Made by a program: the position numbers and the translations under genes | Source of the DNA: Leisingera coralii | Lineage (GTDB): Bacteria > Pseudomonadota > Alphaproteobacteria > Rhodobacterales > Rhodobacteraceae | Reading direction: 5' to 3' | Length of the DNA: 64,000 bases | Assembly (NCBI RefSeq): GCF_049056525.1 | Contig: NZ_JBHUPT010000069.1 | Coordinates: 1-64,000, forward strand | Notes under the pieces: model-generated | What the model saw: the letters and a program-made list of their open reading frames with translations, nothing else | Told to the model about the DNA's origin: nothing | Databases searched by the model: none | Shown: one piece after another, positions 8,275 to 17,411 of the stretch | Layout of the letters: every line of letters begins with the position of its first letter | Numbering within the stretch: the stretch's first letter is position 1

Positions 8275-9402
8275 ATGATCCGTCTTGAGAACCTGACCAA
8301 GACCTTCGAGACCCCGAACGGGCTCGTGACCGCCGCAGACAACGTAACCATGGAAGTCCCTGCCGGCGAGATCTGCATCCTCCTTGGCCCTTCGGGCTGC
8401 GGCAAAACCACCGCGCTGAAGATGATCAACCGCCTGATCGCGCCGACCAGCGGCAAGATCCTCATCAACGGCGAAGACACGTCGCAGCTCAACGACATCG
8501 AACTGCGCCGCAATATCGGCTACGTCATCCAGCAGATCGGCCTGTTCCCGAACATGACGATCGAGGAAAACATCTGCGTCGTCCCGCGCCTTCTGGGCTG
8601 GGACATGAAGAAGGCGAAAACCCGCGCCAGCGATCTGCTCGACCTCGTCGGGCTCGACCCGAAACTGTTCCTGCGCCGCTATCCGAAAGAGCTTTCGGGC
8701 GGGCAGCAGCAGCGCGTCGGCGTGATCCGGGCGCTGGCGGCCGATCCGCCGGTGATGCTGATGGACGAGCCTTTCGGCGCCATCGACCCGATCAACCGCG
8801 AAATCATTCAGGACGAGTTCCTGAAGATGCAGGCAGAGCTGAAGAAGACCATCATGTTCGTCAGCCATGACATCGACGAAGCGGTGAAGATGGGTGACAA
8901 GATCGCCATTTTCCGCGGCGGCAAGATCGAGCAGTATGACAGCCCCGACAAGATCCTGGCGCATCCCGCCAACGCCTTTGTCGCGGACTTCGTCGGTGCC
9001 GACCGCACCCTGAAACGGCTGCGCCTGGTGACCGCCGAAGAGGTTGCGGATACCGGTGCCCCGGTCATTGCCCGCCATGGCAAGGTGTCCGATGCCGCGG
9101 CGGCGATGCGGTCCAAGGGCCATCGCATTACGGTCGTGATCGATGCCGACCACCGCCCCGTCGGATACCTGACCGCCGAAGAGATCGAAGGCGCCAGCGG
9201 CACGGCATCCGATTTCGCCCATCCGCTGCCGGCGACGGTGCCGGTGCGGGCCGACCTGCGCGCCGTGGTGTCCGAGATGTTTGCCAATGACACGATGTGG
9301 CTGGCCTGCGTCGACGACAACGGCCGCTTTGCCGGCACCGTGACGCAGCCCGCCGTGACCCGCGCGCTTGGCGAGACCTATCGCCAGGCCGAGGCCGCCT
9401 GA
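8275..9402 (+). CDS. betaine/osmolyte-type ABC transporter ATP-binding protein (OpuCA-like)
   Basis: This 375-residue ATPase shows Walker A LGPSGCGKTT, a Q-loop in YVIQQIGLFPN, signature LSGGQQQRVGV, Walker B VMLMDEPFGAID and the H-loop in FVSHDIDEA. After the ATPase core, residues from about 265 onward resemble the CBS-like regulatory tail of OpuCA and ProV proteins, though the tail is short and degenerate. It lies between the two permease genes, the usual order for opuC-type operons. The tail suggests gating by ionic strength or nucleotide, as in other members, but this is inference. Confidence 0.87.
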   Translation: MIRLENLTKTFETPNGLVTAADNVTMEVPAGEICILLGPSGCGKTTALKMINRLIAPTSGKILINGEDTSQLNDIELRRNIGYVIQQIGLFPNMTIEENICVVPRLLGWDMKKAKTRASDLLDLVGLDPKLFLRRYPKELSGGQQQRVGVIRALAADPPVMLMDEPFGAIDPINREIIQDEFLKMQAELKKTIMFVSHDIDEAVKMGDKIAIFRGGKIEQYDSPDKILAHPANAFVADFVGADRTLKRLRLVTAEEVADTGAPVIARHGKVSDAAAAMRSKGHRITVVIDADHRPVGYLTAEEIEGASGTASDFAHPLPATVPVRADLRAVVSEMFANDTMWLACVDDNGRFAGTVTQPAVTRALGETYRQAEAA

Positions 9403-9419
9403 CCCGGGAAGAGAGAGCA

Positions 9420-10145
9420 ATGACCCGCAGCACTTACAGCCCGCTGACCGGGCTTTCCCTGATCGCGGCCTTCTTGCTGGGCATCTTGATCACCCAGGCC
9501 GGTCTGATCGAGCCGATCGCCGCCTATTGGGAAGACATCGTCTTTCTCAGCCGCCAGCACATGGTGCTTGTGGCGGCCTCGGGCGGCGCGGCCATCCTAA
9601 TCGGCATTCCGGTCGGAATCTGGCTGTCGCGGCCCAGAATGGAACGCTACGCCGAGTCCATCATGCAGGTGTTCAACATCGGCACCACGATCCCCACGCT
9701 GGCGGTGATCGCCCTGTCGATGACGATCCTCGGCATCGGTTTCGCTCCGGCGTTCTTCGGGCTGTTCGTTGCCTCGCTCCTGCCGATCGTGCGCAACACC
9801 TATGCCGGGCTTCTGGCGGTGCCGCCGCACCTGAAAGAAGCCGCCACCGGCATGGGCATGACCGGGGCGCAGATCCTCTGGAGGGTCGAGCTGCCAAATG
9901 CGCTCTACGTGATCTTTTCCGGCGTGCGCACCGCGCTTGCCATCAATGTCGGCACCACGCCCCTGGCCTTCCTTATCGGCGGCGGCGGTCTCGGCGAGCT
10001 GATCTTTACCGGCATCGACCTGATGGACACCGGCATGCTGCTGGCGGGGGCAATCCCGACCGCGATGCTGGCGGTGCTGGTGGATTTCCTGACGGGGCAA
10101 GGCCAGCTGCGCCTGATCCCCAAGGGTGTGAACCCGCTGAGATAA
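9420..10145 (+). CDS. second betaine/osmolyte-type ABC transporter permease
   Basis: This 241-residue permease is homologous to the one at 7594. It has a coupling motif PPHLKEAATGMGMTGAQIL, the shared sequence LPIVRNTYAGLLAV and a terminal GGGGLGELIFTGIDL segment. The ATG at 9420 was chosen over upstream in-frame starts because it lies just after GAAGAGAGAG and gives a normal N-terminus beginning with a membrane segment. Two distinct permeases imply a heterodimeric membrane domain, as in OpuC and YehWXYZ systems. Confidence 0.85.
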   Translation: MTRSTYSPLTGLSLIAAFLLGILITQAGLIEPIAAYWEDIVFLSRQHMVLVAASGGAAILIGIPVGIWLSRPRMERYAESIMQVFNIGTTIPTLAVIALSMTILGIGFAPAFFGLFVASLLPIVRNTYAGLLAVPPHLKEAATGMGMTGAQILWRVELPNALYVIFSGVRTALAINVGTTPLAFLIGGGGLGELIFTGIDLMDTGMLLAGAIPTAMLAVLVDFLTGQGQLRLIPKGVNPLR

Positions 10146-10186
10146 CCAAAGCGGACAACTGGGCTTTACGATAGGAGACGCCCTCA

Positions 10187-11071
10187 ATGCTCAAGACCTT
10201 CAAATGCGCCTTTGCCGGCATTGCCCTCCTGGGTGCTGCCACGGTCGCACAAGCTGCTGACATCGTCGTCGGCGGCAAGAACTTCACCGAGCAGCAATTG
10301 CTGTCGTCGATTACCGAGCAGCTTCTGGAAGCCAAGGGCTACACCGTCGACAACCGCGCCGGCATGGGCTCTGCCGCCGTGCGCCAGGCGATGGAAAACG
10401 GCCAGATCGACGTTTACTGGGAATATACCGGCACTTCGCTGATCACCTATAACAAGGTGGAAGGCAGCTTCACCGCGGACGAAACCTACGCCAAGGTGAA
10501 AGAGCTTGACGGCGAAAAAGGCCTGGTCTGGCTGGACGCCTCGAAGGCCAACAACACCTATGCGCTGGCCATGCGCCGGGCGGATGCCGCGGAAAAGGGC
10601 ATCGCGTCGCTGACCGATCTGGCCACCCGCATGAACAGCGGCAGTGATCTGACCCTGGGTTCGAATGCCGAGTTCTATGCCCGCCCCGACGGTCTGAAAC
10701 CGCTGCAGGAGGCTTATGGGTTCGACTTCGGCCGCGCCAACGTCAAGCGCATGGATACCGGCCTGGTCTACCAAGCGCTGAAAGACGCGCAGGTCGACGT
10801 CGGCCTGGTCTTCGCCACCGACGGCCGCATCCCCGCCTTCGACTTCGTGGTGCTGCAGGACGACAAGGGCTACTTCCCGGCCTATGCGCTGGCTCCGGTA
10901 GTCCGCCAGGAGGCGCTGGACGCGCATCCCGAACTGGCCGGGCTGCTGAACGGTGTCGCGGCAATCCTGAACGACGACGTGATGGCCGGCCTCAACGCCC
11001 GCGTTGATGTCGAAAAGGTCTCGGTCGAAAATGTTGCCGCAGACTTCCTGAAAGAGAACGGCCTGATCTGA
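10187..11071 (+). CDS. betaine/osmolyte-type ABC transporter substrate-binding protein (OpuCC/OsmF-like)
   Basis: This 294-residue exported protein has a signal peptide ending AATVAQAAD and the family hallmark IVVGGKNFTEQQLL. It also has the conserved DVYWEYTGT segment, whose Tyr and Trp are near the ligand pocket in OpuC-type proteins. A ribosome site (ATAGGAGA) precedes the ATG. It would deliver a quaternary ammonium or similar zwitterion to the two permeases. The operon continues after a strong hairpin with catabolic genes, so the transported compound is probably degraded rather than stored for osmoprotection. Confidence 0.86.
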   Translation: MLKTFKCAFAGIALLGAATVAQAADIVVGGKNFTEQQLLSSITEQLLEAKGYTVDNRAGMGSAAVRQAMENGQIDVYWEYTGTSLITYNKVEGSFTADETYAKVKELDGEKGLVWLDASKANNTYALAMRRADAAEKGIASLTDLATRMNSGSDLTLGSNAEFYARPDGLKPLQEAYGFDFGRANVKRMDTGLVYQALKDAQVDVGLVFATDGRIPAFDFVVLQDDKGYFPAYALAPVVRQEALDAHPELAGLLNGVAAILNDDVMAGLNARVDVEKVSVENVAADFLKENGLI

Positions 11072-11082
11072 GGCCATTCCCC

Positions 11083-11104
11083 GGGGGGCGTCCCGGCGCC
11101 CCCC
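11083..11104 (+). terminator. GC-rich hairpin between binding-protein and catabolic genes
   Basis: A perfect 8-bp stem (GGGGGGCG, loop TCCCGG, CGCCCCCC) starts 12 bases after the binding-protein stop. There is no U-tract, so it more likely protects the upstream message from 3' decay or partly attenuates read-through than terminates fully. Confidence 0.55.
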
Positions 11105-11128
11105 AGCCCCGCAAGAAAGGCCACCATC

Positions 11129-12007
11129 ATGACCGCACGCACTCTCAAAATCGGCGCCGCCCAGTTTGCCAGTGAAATCGGCGATGTCGACGCGAACATG
11201 GACCGTCACCTCGACTGGATCGCGCGCGGTCATGAAGCTGGCCTCGACCTTCTGGTTCTTCCCGAACTGTCGCTGACCGGCCACTACGGCCCCGAGAAAC
11301 TGCTCACCGGCGCGATGCGGCGCAGCGACGAACGGCTGACCCGCCTGGCCGAGAAGGCCGGTGAGATGCGCTTGGTCGTCGGCTTCATGGAAGAAGGCCC
11401 GGCGGCCCAGTTCTACAACTCCGCCGCCATCCTGCAGAACGGGCGCATGATCCACCTGCACCGCAAGATCAACCTGCCGACCTACGGCAAGCTGGAGGAA
11501 GGCAAACATTATGCTTCCGGCCGTTTCGTCGAGACCTGCAGCCTGGACGAGGACTGGCGCGCCGGTCTTCTGATCTGCGCCGATGTCTGGAACCCGGCAC
11601 TGACGCATCTGGCCTTCCTGCATGGCGCGACGCTGCTGATCTGTCCGGTCAGTTCCGGCGTCGAAGCGGTGGGTGCGGATTTCGACAATCCCGGCGGCTG
11701 GGCGCTGACCATGCGGTTCAATGCGATGATGTACGGCGCGCCGGCAATCATGGTGAACCGCACCGGCACCGAGCGCGACCTGACCTTCTGGGGCGGCTCG
11801 CGCATCGTCGATCCGTTCGGGCGCGAGCTGGCGGTGGCAGGCACCGGCGAGGAGCTGATCACCGCCGAACTCGACTACGATGCCGTGCGCCGCGCCCGCC
11901 ACCTGCTGCCGACCGTACGGGACAGCAATATCGCGCTGGTCCAGCGCGAGACTGCCCGCCTGATAGACAAGCTTGGCATACCGGACTTCGTCCGCCGCGA
12001 CGCCTGA
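11129..12007 (+). CDS. carbon-nitrogen hydrolase (nitrilase superfamily amidase)
   Basis: This 292-residue cytoplasmic hydrolase of the nitrilase superfamily has a complete Glu-Lys-Cys triad: E46 in VLPELSLTGHYG, K113 in LHRKINLPTYG and C150 in LLICADVWNP. Such enzymes cleave amides or N-carbamoyl groups rather than true nitriles. It lies between the betaine-type transporter and the CoA-dependent enzymes in the same operon, so it may hydrolyse an amide form of the imported compound or a late intermediate. The substrate is unknown. Confidence 0.85.
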   Translation: MTARTLKIGAAQFASEIGDVDANMDRHLDWIARGHEAGLDLLVLPELSLTGHYGPEKLLTGAMRRSDERLTRLAEKAGEMRLVVGFMEEGPAAQFYNSAAILQNGRMIHLHRKINLPTYGKLEEGKHYASGRFVETCSLDEDWRAGLLICADVWNPALTHLAFLHGATLLICPVSSGVEAVGADFDNPGGWALTMRFNAMMYGAPAIMVNRTGTERDLTFWGGSRIVDPFGRELAVAGTGEELITAELDYDAVRRARHLLPTVRDSNIALVQRETARLIDKLGIPDFVRRDA

Positions 12008-12018
12008 GGATACCTGAC

Positions 12019-13209
12019 ATGCACGATTTCTTTCTGACCGACGAAGACCGCGCCTTCCGCGCCGAGATCCGCAGTTTCCTGGCCCGCGAACTGGCGCCGC
12101 GCTGCGATGCCATCGAACGCGACGAGGACTGGGATGCGGTGAAATCCGTGGTCCGCGCATTGGGCGAGGCCGGCTACATGAAGCTGATGTTTGCCGATCT
12201 TTACGACGGCCCGCTGCCGAAGCCGGGCCTCACCCATGCGACGATCCTGTCCGAGGAAGCCGCGTATCTGAACTATGCATTCGAGACCACCATCGCCACC
12301 GCGCTGTCCTGCGCCTATCCGCTGCACGCACATGCGCAGCCCGGTCCGCGCGAGGCGTATCTGACTCCGATCCTGGAGGGCCGCGCGGTTGGGTCGATCT
12401 GCATGACCGAGCCCAATGTCGGCTCGGACAGTGCCGGGATGGAAACCCGGATCCGCTTTGACGAGACCACCCGCGAATGGGTGATTGACGGCTTCAAGCG
12501 CTACATCTCAAATGCCTCCAAGGCAGATGTCTATATCGTGTGGGGCATCACCGATTCCAGCGTTGCGCCGCAAAAGGGGATGAGCGCTGTCGTGGTGCCC
12601 GCCGGGACGCCGGGACTGTCGTTTCCGCGGAACTACGATTTCATGGGCCGGCGCGGCTGCGTTGTCGGCGAGGTCGCCTTTGACGGCGTGCGCGTGCCCG
12701 AAGACTACCTGCTGGGCGAGGTCAACGGCGGTTTCCGCATCATGCTGGGCGCCTTCAACTTCGAACGGGTGATCCTTGGCGGGTCCGGCCTCGGCGTTGC
12801 ACGCTCGGCCTTCGGCATTGCCAAGCAGCATGCCGAGACGCGGGAGAGCTTTGGCCAGAAACTGGGCCAGAAACAGCTGATCTGGGACATGATCGCGCAG
12901 ATGAGCTGGCGCATCGACGCAGCCGAACTGCTGACCCAGCGGGCGGCCAAGATGTATGACAGCGGAATTGGCGGCAAGGACCTCATGCGCGAGGCCAGCC
13001 AGGCCAAGCTGGTGGCAACCGAGACGGCGGTGTTCTGCACCGACCGCACCGTGCAGATCCTCGGCGGCGATGGCGTGACCCGCCAGTACGGCCAGGCCGA
13101 GCAGCTTTACCGCGACGCCCGCGCGCTGCCCATCGTCGGCGGCTCTTCGGAAATGTGCAAATACCTGATCGCGGCGCGCGAAATGCCGTCGATCAAACCC
13201 AACCTTTGA
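12019..13209 (+). CDS. acyl-CoA dehydrogenase
   Basis: This 396-residue FAD enzyme of the acyl-CoA dehydrogenase family would make a 2,3-enoyl-CoA. Visible motifs are CMTEPNVGSDSAG (flavin-binding loop) and the C-terminal QILGGDGVTRQYGQAEQLYRDAR. At the site where MCAD-type enzymes carry the catalytic Glu (IYEGT) this protein reads IVGGS. The base is more likely E249 in FNFERVILGG, the isovaleryl-CoA dehydrogenase position. That assignment is inferred by pattern. The gene follows the amidase by 11 bases and precedes an acyl-CoA ligase, consistent with activation and oxidation of a short carboxylate such as gamma-butyrobetaine. Confidence 0.85.
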   Translation: MHDFFLTDEDRAFRAEIRSFLARELAPRCDAIERDEDWDAVKSVVRALGEAGYMKLMFADLYDGPLPKPGLTHATILSEEAAYLNYAFETTIATALSCAYPLHAHAQPGPREAYLTPILEGRAVGSICMTEPNVGSDSAGMETRIRFDETTREWVIDGFKRYISNASKADVYIVWGITDSSVAPQKGMSAVVVPAGTPGLSFPRNYDFMGRRGCVVGEVAFDGVRVPEDYLLGEVNGGFRIMLGAFNFERVILGGSGLGVARSAFGIAKQHAETRESFGQKLGQKQLIWDMIAQMSWRIDAAELLTQRAAKMYDSGIGGKDLMREASQAKLVATETAVFCTDRTVQILGGDGVTRQYGQAEQLYRDARALPIVGGSSEMCKYLIAAREMPSIKPNL

Positions 13210-13234
13210 CTCACCTCACCAGGAACCCAAAGCG

Positions 13235-14797
13235 ATGCATATCGCCCGTCTTTTGGAAGCTTCGGCCGACCGCTATCCCAACCACACCGCGCTGGTCTAC
13301 GAAGACCGCCGCTGGACATATTCCGAATGGCTCGGGCGCGTGCGCCGCTTTGCCCAGGCGCTTTCGGATCTCGGCGTCCGCCCCGGCGACCGCGTGGCAT
13401 TTTACGTCTCGACCTCGGAAAACTCGGTCACAACCTACTTCGCCTGCCAGTTCCTCGGTGCCGTGGCGGTGCCGCTTAACTTCCGGCTGAGCCCGGGCGA
13501 GGCTGCCTATGTGATCCAGGATTCCGGTGCGCGAGTGCTGGTTTATGGCCGCAGCCTGACCGAAAATGCGCTCAAGATCGCGGCCCAGGTGCGGTCGGTC
13601 CACGATTTCATCGGCTGTGCCTATGACGTGGCGAATATTCCGGAAGGCCACCACCATTTCGACACGCTGGCGGAACAGACCGTGGACCGCGACGAACCGC
13701 GCCCGGCGCCGGAAAGCACCGATATCTCGGCGCTGGTCTATACTTCGGGCACGACGGGCCGCCCGAAAGGCGTGATCCACACCCATGCCAACGACATGGC
13801 CATCGCGATGAACTGCGTGATGGAATACTCGCTGTCGCACCGCGACAACGCGCTGCATATCGCCCCGCTTTATCACGTCGGCGGCATGCAGGCCTATTTC
13901 CTGCCGCACCTGATGGTTGGCGGCACCAATGTGGTGATCGGCCGGTACGAGGCGGAAAAGACGCTGGAAACTCTCCAGTCCGAACGGATCACCACGCTGT
14001 TCGCCGTGCCGACGCAGATCCAGGAGATGCTGTTCCATCCCCGCTTCAAGGATTACGACGTGTCGAAGCTGCGCCTGATCACCACCGGCGGCGCGGCGAT
14101 TTCCTCGGCCACGATGGAACGGGTGATCGGCGAGTTCTGCCCGAACATCTACAACGGTTACGGCATGACCGAAGCCTCGCTGACGCTGGTACTGCACCCC
14201 GAGGACGCGCTGGCCAAGCTCGGCTCCTGCGGCAAGCCGACGCTGATTTCGGAATGCCGGGTGATCGCCAACGATCCGGCCCGCGAGGTGCCGCCAAGCG
14301 AAACCGTTGCGCCGGGCGAGATCGGCCAGCTGATCGTGCGCGGGCCGCAAGCGATGGAGGGGTACTGGAACAAACCCTTCGAGACCCAAAAGAAGCTGAA
14401 GGCGGGCTGGATTTATACTGGCGATCTGTTCTCGAAGGACGGCGAGGGGTTCTATTATTTCCACGGGCGTGCCGATGACATGATCGTTTCGGGCGGCGAA
14501 AACATCTATCCCCGCGAAGTCGAGGAAATCCTCTATCGCTGCCCCGGCGTGAGGGAGGCCGCGGTTGCCGGCCTGCCGGACGAGAAGTGGGGCCAGATCG
14601 TTACCGCCTTCGTGGTCCGCTCGGACGACGGGCTGACGGCTGAAGCCATCGACGCCTTTTTCAAGGCCAGCGACGATATCGCCCCTTATAAGCGGCCCAA
14701 ACGCATCACGTTCATCGACTCCCTGCCGCTGAACCCCAGCGGCAAGGTGCTGAAACGCGAGCTCGTCGCCACCTATTCCCCTGCCGCTGCCGCCTGA
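13235..14797 (+). CDS. acyl-CoA synthetase (AMP-forming), possibly betaine or carnitine type
   Basis: This 520-residue ANL-superfamily ligase has the P-loop YTSGTTGRPKG, the A5 motif NGYGMTE, the A7 motif YTGD and a C-terminal catalytic Lys in NPSGKVLKRE. It would activate a carboxylate to its CoA thioester with ATP. CaiC, the carnitine/crotonobetaine ligase, belongs to the same family. Position in an operon with a betaine transporter, dehydrogenase and hydratases suggests it starts the CoA-dependent phase. Exact substrate cannot be read from sequence. Confidence 0.84.
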   Translation: MHIARLLEASADRYPNHTALVYEDRRWTYSEWLGRVRRFAQALSDLGVRPGDRVAFYVSTSENSVTTYFACQFLGAVAVPLNFRLSPGEAAYVIQDSGARVLVYGRSLTENALKIAAQVRSVHDFIGCAYDVANIPEGHHHFDTLAEQTVDRDEPRPAPESTDISALVYTSGTTGRPKGVIHTHANDMAIAMNCVMEYSLSHRDNALHIAPLYHVGGMQAYFLPHLMVGGTNVVIGRYEAEKTLETLQSERITTLFAVPTQIQEMLFHPRFKDYDVSKLRLITTGGAAISSATMERVIGEFCPNIYNGYGMTEASLTLVLHPEDALAKLGSCGKPTLISECRVIANDPAREVPPSETVAPGEIGQLIVRGPQAMEGYWNKPFETQKKLKAGWIYTGDLFSKDGEGFYYFHGRADDMIVSGGENIYPREVEEILYRCPGVREAAVAGLPDEKWGQIVTAFVVRSDDGLTAEAIDAFFKASDDIAPYKRPKRITFIDSLPLNPSGKVLKRELVATYSPAAAA

Positions 14798-14811
14798 AGG
14801 AGACCCGCATC

Positions 14812-15609
14812 ATGGCAAAGACCATCTACGAACAGGACGGCCACGTCGTCACTCTGACCTTCAACATGCCCGAGACGCGCAACGCGCTGACCGACCACGA
14901 TCTTTGCGACGAAATCGTTGCTGCGATGGCACGGATCAGCCATGACCCGTCGGTCCGCGTGGCCATCGTCACCGGTGCTGGCAAGGCGTTCTCGTCGGGC
15001 GGCAACCTGAAGCACATGAAGGACAAGCACGGCACCTTTGCCGGCGACGCGGTCAGCGTGAAGGACGGCTACCGCGCCGGTATCCAGCGGGTCGCGCGCG
15101 CGATGTGGGAATGCGAAGTGCCGCTGATCGCTGCGGTCAACGGCCCGGCCTACGGCGCGGGCTGTGACACCACCTGCCTTTGCGACATCCGTATCGCCTC
15201 GACCGGGGCCACCTTTGCCGAGAATTTCGTCAATGTCGGCCTGATCTCCGGCGACGGCGGCGCCTGGCTCCTGCCGCGGCAGGTCGGGCTGAGCCGGGCG
15301 GCGGAGATGACCTTCACCGCTGACCCGGTGGATGCCGAAACCGCGCTGGCCTGGGGGCTGGTGTCCAAGGTGGTGGCGCCCGAGGCGCTGATGGATGAAG
15401 CCCGCTCCCTGGCCGCGCGGATCGCCAGGAACCCGCCGCGCCAGCTGCGCATGGCGAAGCGGCTGCTGCGCGAAGGGCTGAATACCCGCCTGTCCTCGGT
15501 GCTGGAATTGGCCGCCGCCTATCAGGGCGCGTGCCACCAGACGATGGATCATGACGAAGCGGTCAACGCGCTGCTTGAAAAGCGCAGCCCCGTCTTCACC
15601 GGAGCCTGA
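14812..15609 (+). CDS. enoyl-CoA hydratase/isomerase family protein (first copy)
   Basis: This 265-residue crotonase-fold protein has both oxyanion-hole regions: FSSGGNLKHM (about residues 61-70) and GPAYGAGCD (about 110-118). The sequence FVNVGLISGDGGAWLLPR is closer to PaaG-like isomerases than to the classical Glu pair of enoyl-CoA hydratase. It could therefore hydrate, isomerise or cleave a CoA ester. A ribosome site (AAGGAGA) lies before the ATG. It follows the CoA ligase by 14 bases. Confidence 0.82.
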   Translation: MAKTIYEQDGHVVTLTFNMPETRNALTDHDLCDEIVAAMARISHDPSVRVAIVTGAGKAFSSGGNLKHMKDKHGTFAGDAVSVKDGYRAGIQRVARAMWECEVPLIAAVNGPAYGAGCDTTCLCDIRIASTGATFAENFVNVGLISGDGGAWLLPRQVGLSRAAEMTFTADPVDAETALAWGLVSKVVAPEALMDEARSLAARIARNPPRQLRMAKRLLREGLNTRLSSVLELAAAYQGACHQTMDHDEAVNALLEKRSPVFTGA

Positions 15610-15612
15610 TTC

Positions 15613-16047
15613 ATGGCGCTTGCCGTCCTCGAAGACAGGGTGCCGCCGGAATGGTCCGATTACAACGGCCACATGAGCGCGCCCTATTTCGCCGTTGCCT
15701 TCGGCGCGGCCAATGACCAGGCAATGGAGGTGCTCGGCTTGGGCTGCGCCTATCGCGAGCACACGGGAAACGGGCTTTATGTTGTCGAGGCGCGCTATAC
15801 CTATCGCATCGGCATGGCGAGCGGCGACGCCTATCGCGTGTCCACCTGGCTGGGCGGCGCCGACGACAAGCGGCTCAGCCTCACGCACCGGCTGACCCGC
15901 AGCAATGGCCAGATCGCCGCCGAAGCGGAGATCCTTTTCGTCCATGTCGACCGCTCGGGTCCGCGCGCCGTCGCCTTCGATTCCGACCTTCGCGGGCGGC
16001 TGACCGGAATGTCCGCCCTCGCCCATCTCAGGAGCCCCGCAGCATGA
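15613..16047 (+). CDS. hot-dog fold acyl-CoA thioesterase, betainyl-CoA thioesterase-like
   Basis: This 144-residue single hot-dog domain has the N-terminal signature PPEWSDYNGHMSAPYF; Asp-Tyr-Asn-Gly-His-Met is characteristic of the 4-hydroxybenzoyl-CoA-type thioesterase group. Related proteins, sometimes fused to carnitine 3-dehydrogenase, release glycine betaine from betainyl-CoA in carnitine catabolism. That role fits the neighbouring betaine-type transporter and GbdR-like regulator but is inferred. It starts three bases after the upstream stop and its own stop overlaps the next start (ATGA), so it is tightly coupled. Confidence 0.72.
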   Translation: MALAVLEDRVPPEWSDYNGHMSAPYFAVAFGAANDQAMEVLGLGCAYREHTGNGLYVVEARYTYRIGMASGDAYRVSTWLGGADDKRLSLTHRLTRSNGQIAAEAEILFVHVDRSGPRAVAFDSDLRGRLTGMSALAHLRSPAA

Positions 16048-17411
16048 GCCTGCCCTTCTCCGACTTCCTGCACGACCTGACCTGGGACGACCTGCCCGGC
16101 GAGGTCCGCGAATTTGCCCGCCGCTGGCTGCTCGACCTTGTGGGCGTTGCCGCCGGCGGGTCGCAAACCCGGCTGTCGGCCATCATCCGCGACCATGCCG
16201 CCGCGCACTTCGGTGCGGGTACGAAAAAAAAAAGCGCCCGGATGCTGCTGGACGGGCGGTCCGTCAGCCCTGCCGGGGCGGCGCTTGCGGCGGGCATGAC
16301 CATCGACGCGCTCGACGGCCATGACGGCCACAAGCTCACCAAGGGCCATGTCGGCTGCGGCGTGTTGCCGGCCATTCTGGCCCTGGCGGATGCGGAAGGC
16401 ATGGAGGACGACCGCGCCTTCCTGACTGCGCTGGTGATCGGCTATGAGACCGGAACCCGCGCCGGCATCGCGCTGCACCGGACTGCACCCGATTACCACA
16501 CATCGGGCGCCTGGGTGGCGCTGGCCTGTGCGGCGCTTGGCGCCCGCTTGCTGAGGCTCGACAAGGCCCGCACCCGCGAGGCGATCGGCATAGCCGAATA
16601 CCATGGCCCGCGCAGCCAGATGATGCGCTGCATCGACCATCCCACGATGCTCAAGGACGGCTCTGGCTGGGGCGCAATGGCCGGTGTCTCGGCCGCCTAT
16701 CTCGCGGCCGGCGGCTTTACCGGCGCCCCCGCCATCACAATCGAGGATCCTGATGCCGCCGATCTCTGGTCGGATCTCGGCAGCAACTGGCGAATCCTCG
16801 AGCAGTACTGGAAGCCCTTTCCGGTCTGCCGCTGGGCGCAACCGCCGGTCCAGGCGGTGCTGGGCTTGCGCAGCAGGCACGGCCTGACCGCAGCGGACGT
16901 GGCGCGGATCGAGGTATCGACTTTTCATGAATCGCTGCGCCTGGCCACGCGCCACCCGCGTACGACCGAAGAAGCGCAATACTCCACCGTCTTTGTCACC
17001 GCCGTGGCGCTGGCCCGCGGCGGAATCGGCCCGGGCGACGTCATGGAAGCGGCCTTTGCCGACCCCGACATCCGCCGCCTGGCGGAGGGCATGACAGTCA
17101 CCGAAAACGCCGGTTACAATGCCGCCTTCCCGGCACGGCGGATCGCCGATGTCACGCTGGTCCTGAAGGACGGCACCCGGGTCCATTCCGGCCCCACCGA
17201 GGCAATCGGAGACCCCGAGGACCCTGCTCCCATGTCTGCCATCCGCGCCAAGTTCCACACCTATGCCGATCCGGTTCTCGGCCGGGAGCGCTCAGCCGGA
17301 ATCGAGGCTGCGATAGACAATCTCGGCGCGGGGCAGGGGTTCGGGCCGCTCCTCGGCCTGGTCTTTCCGTCCATAGGCCATACTTCCGAACCGGAAAGGA
17401 TTCTGGCATGA
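16044..17411 (+). CDS. MmgE/PrpD family protein
   Basis: This 455-residue protein of the MmgE/PrpD family (2-methylcitrate dehydratase, cis-aconitate decarboxylase and iminodisuccinate epimerase relatives) has the family motifs ALAAGMTIDALDGHDGH near residue 73 and KPFPVCRWAQPPVQA near 257. A run of ten adenines at 16224-16233 encodes Lys-Lys-Lys and is unusual in this GC-rich gene. It overlaps both neighbours by four bases. Function in this operon is not obvious; a dehydratase or C-C/C-N lyase step on a hydroxy acid intermediate is possible. Confidence 0.8.
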   Translation: MSLPFSDFLHDLTWDDLPGEVREFARRWLLDLVGVAAGGSQTRLSAIIRDHAAAHFGAGTKKKSARMLLDGRSVSPAGAALAAGMTIDALDGHDGHKLTKGHVGCGVLPAILALADAEGMEDDRAFLTALVIGYETGTRAGIALHRTAPDYHTSGAWVALACAALGARLLRLDKARTREAIGIAEYHGPRSQMMRCIDHPTMLKDGSGWGAMAGVSAAYLAAGGFTGAPAITIEDPDAADLWSDLGSNWRILEQYWKPFPVCRWAQPPVQAVLGLRSRHGLTAADVARIEVSTFHESLRLATRHPRTTEEAQYSTVFVTAVALARGGIGPGDVMEAAFADPDIRRLAEGMTVTENAGYNAAFPARRIADVTLVLKDGTRVHSGPTEAIGDPEDPAPMSAIRAKFHTYADPVLGRERSAGIEAAIDNLGAGQGFGPLLGLVFPSIGHTSEPERILA

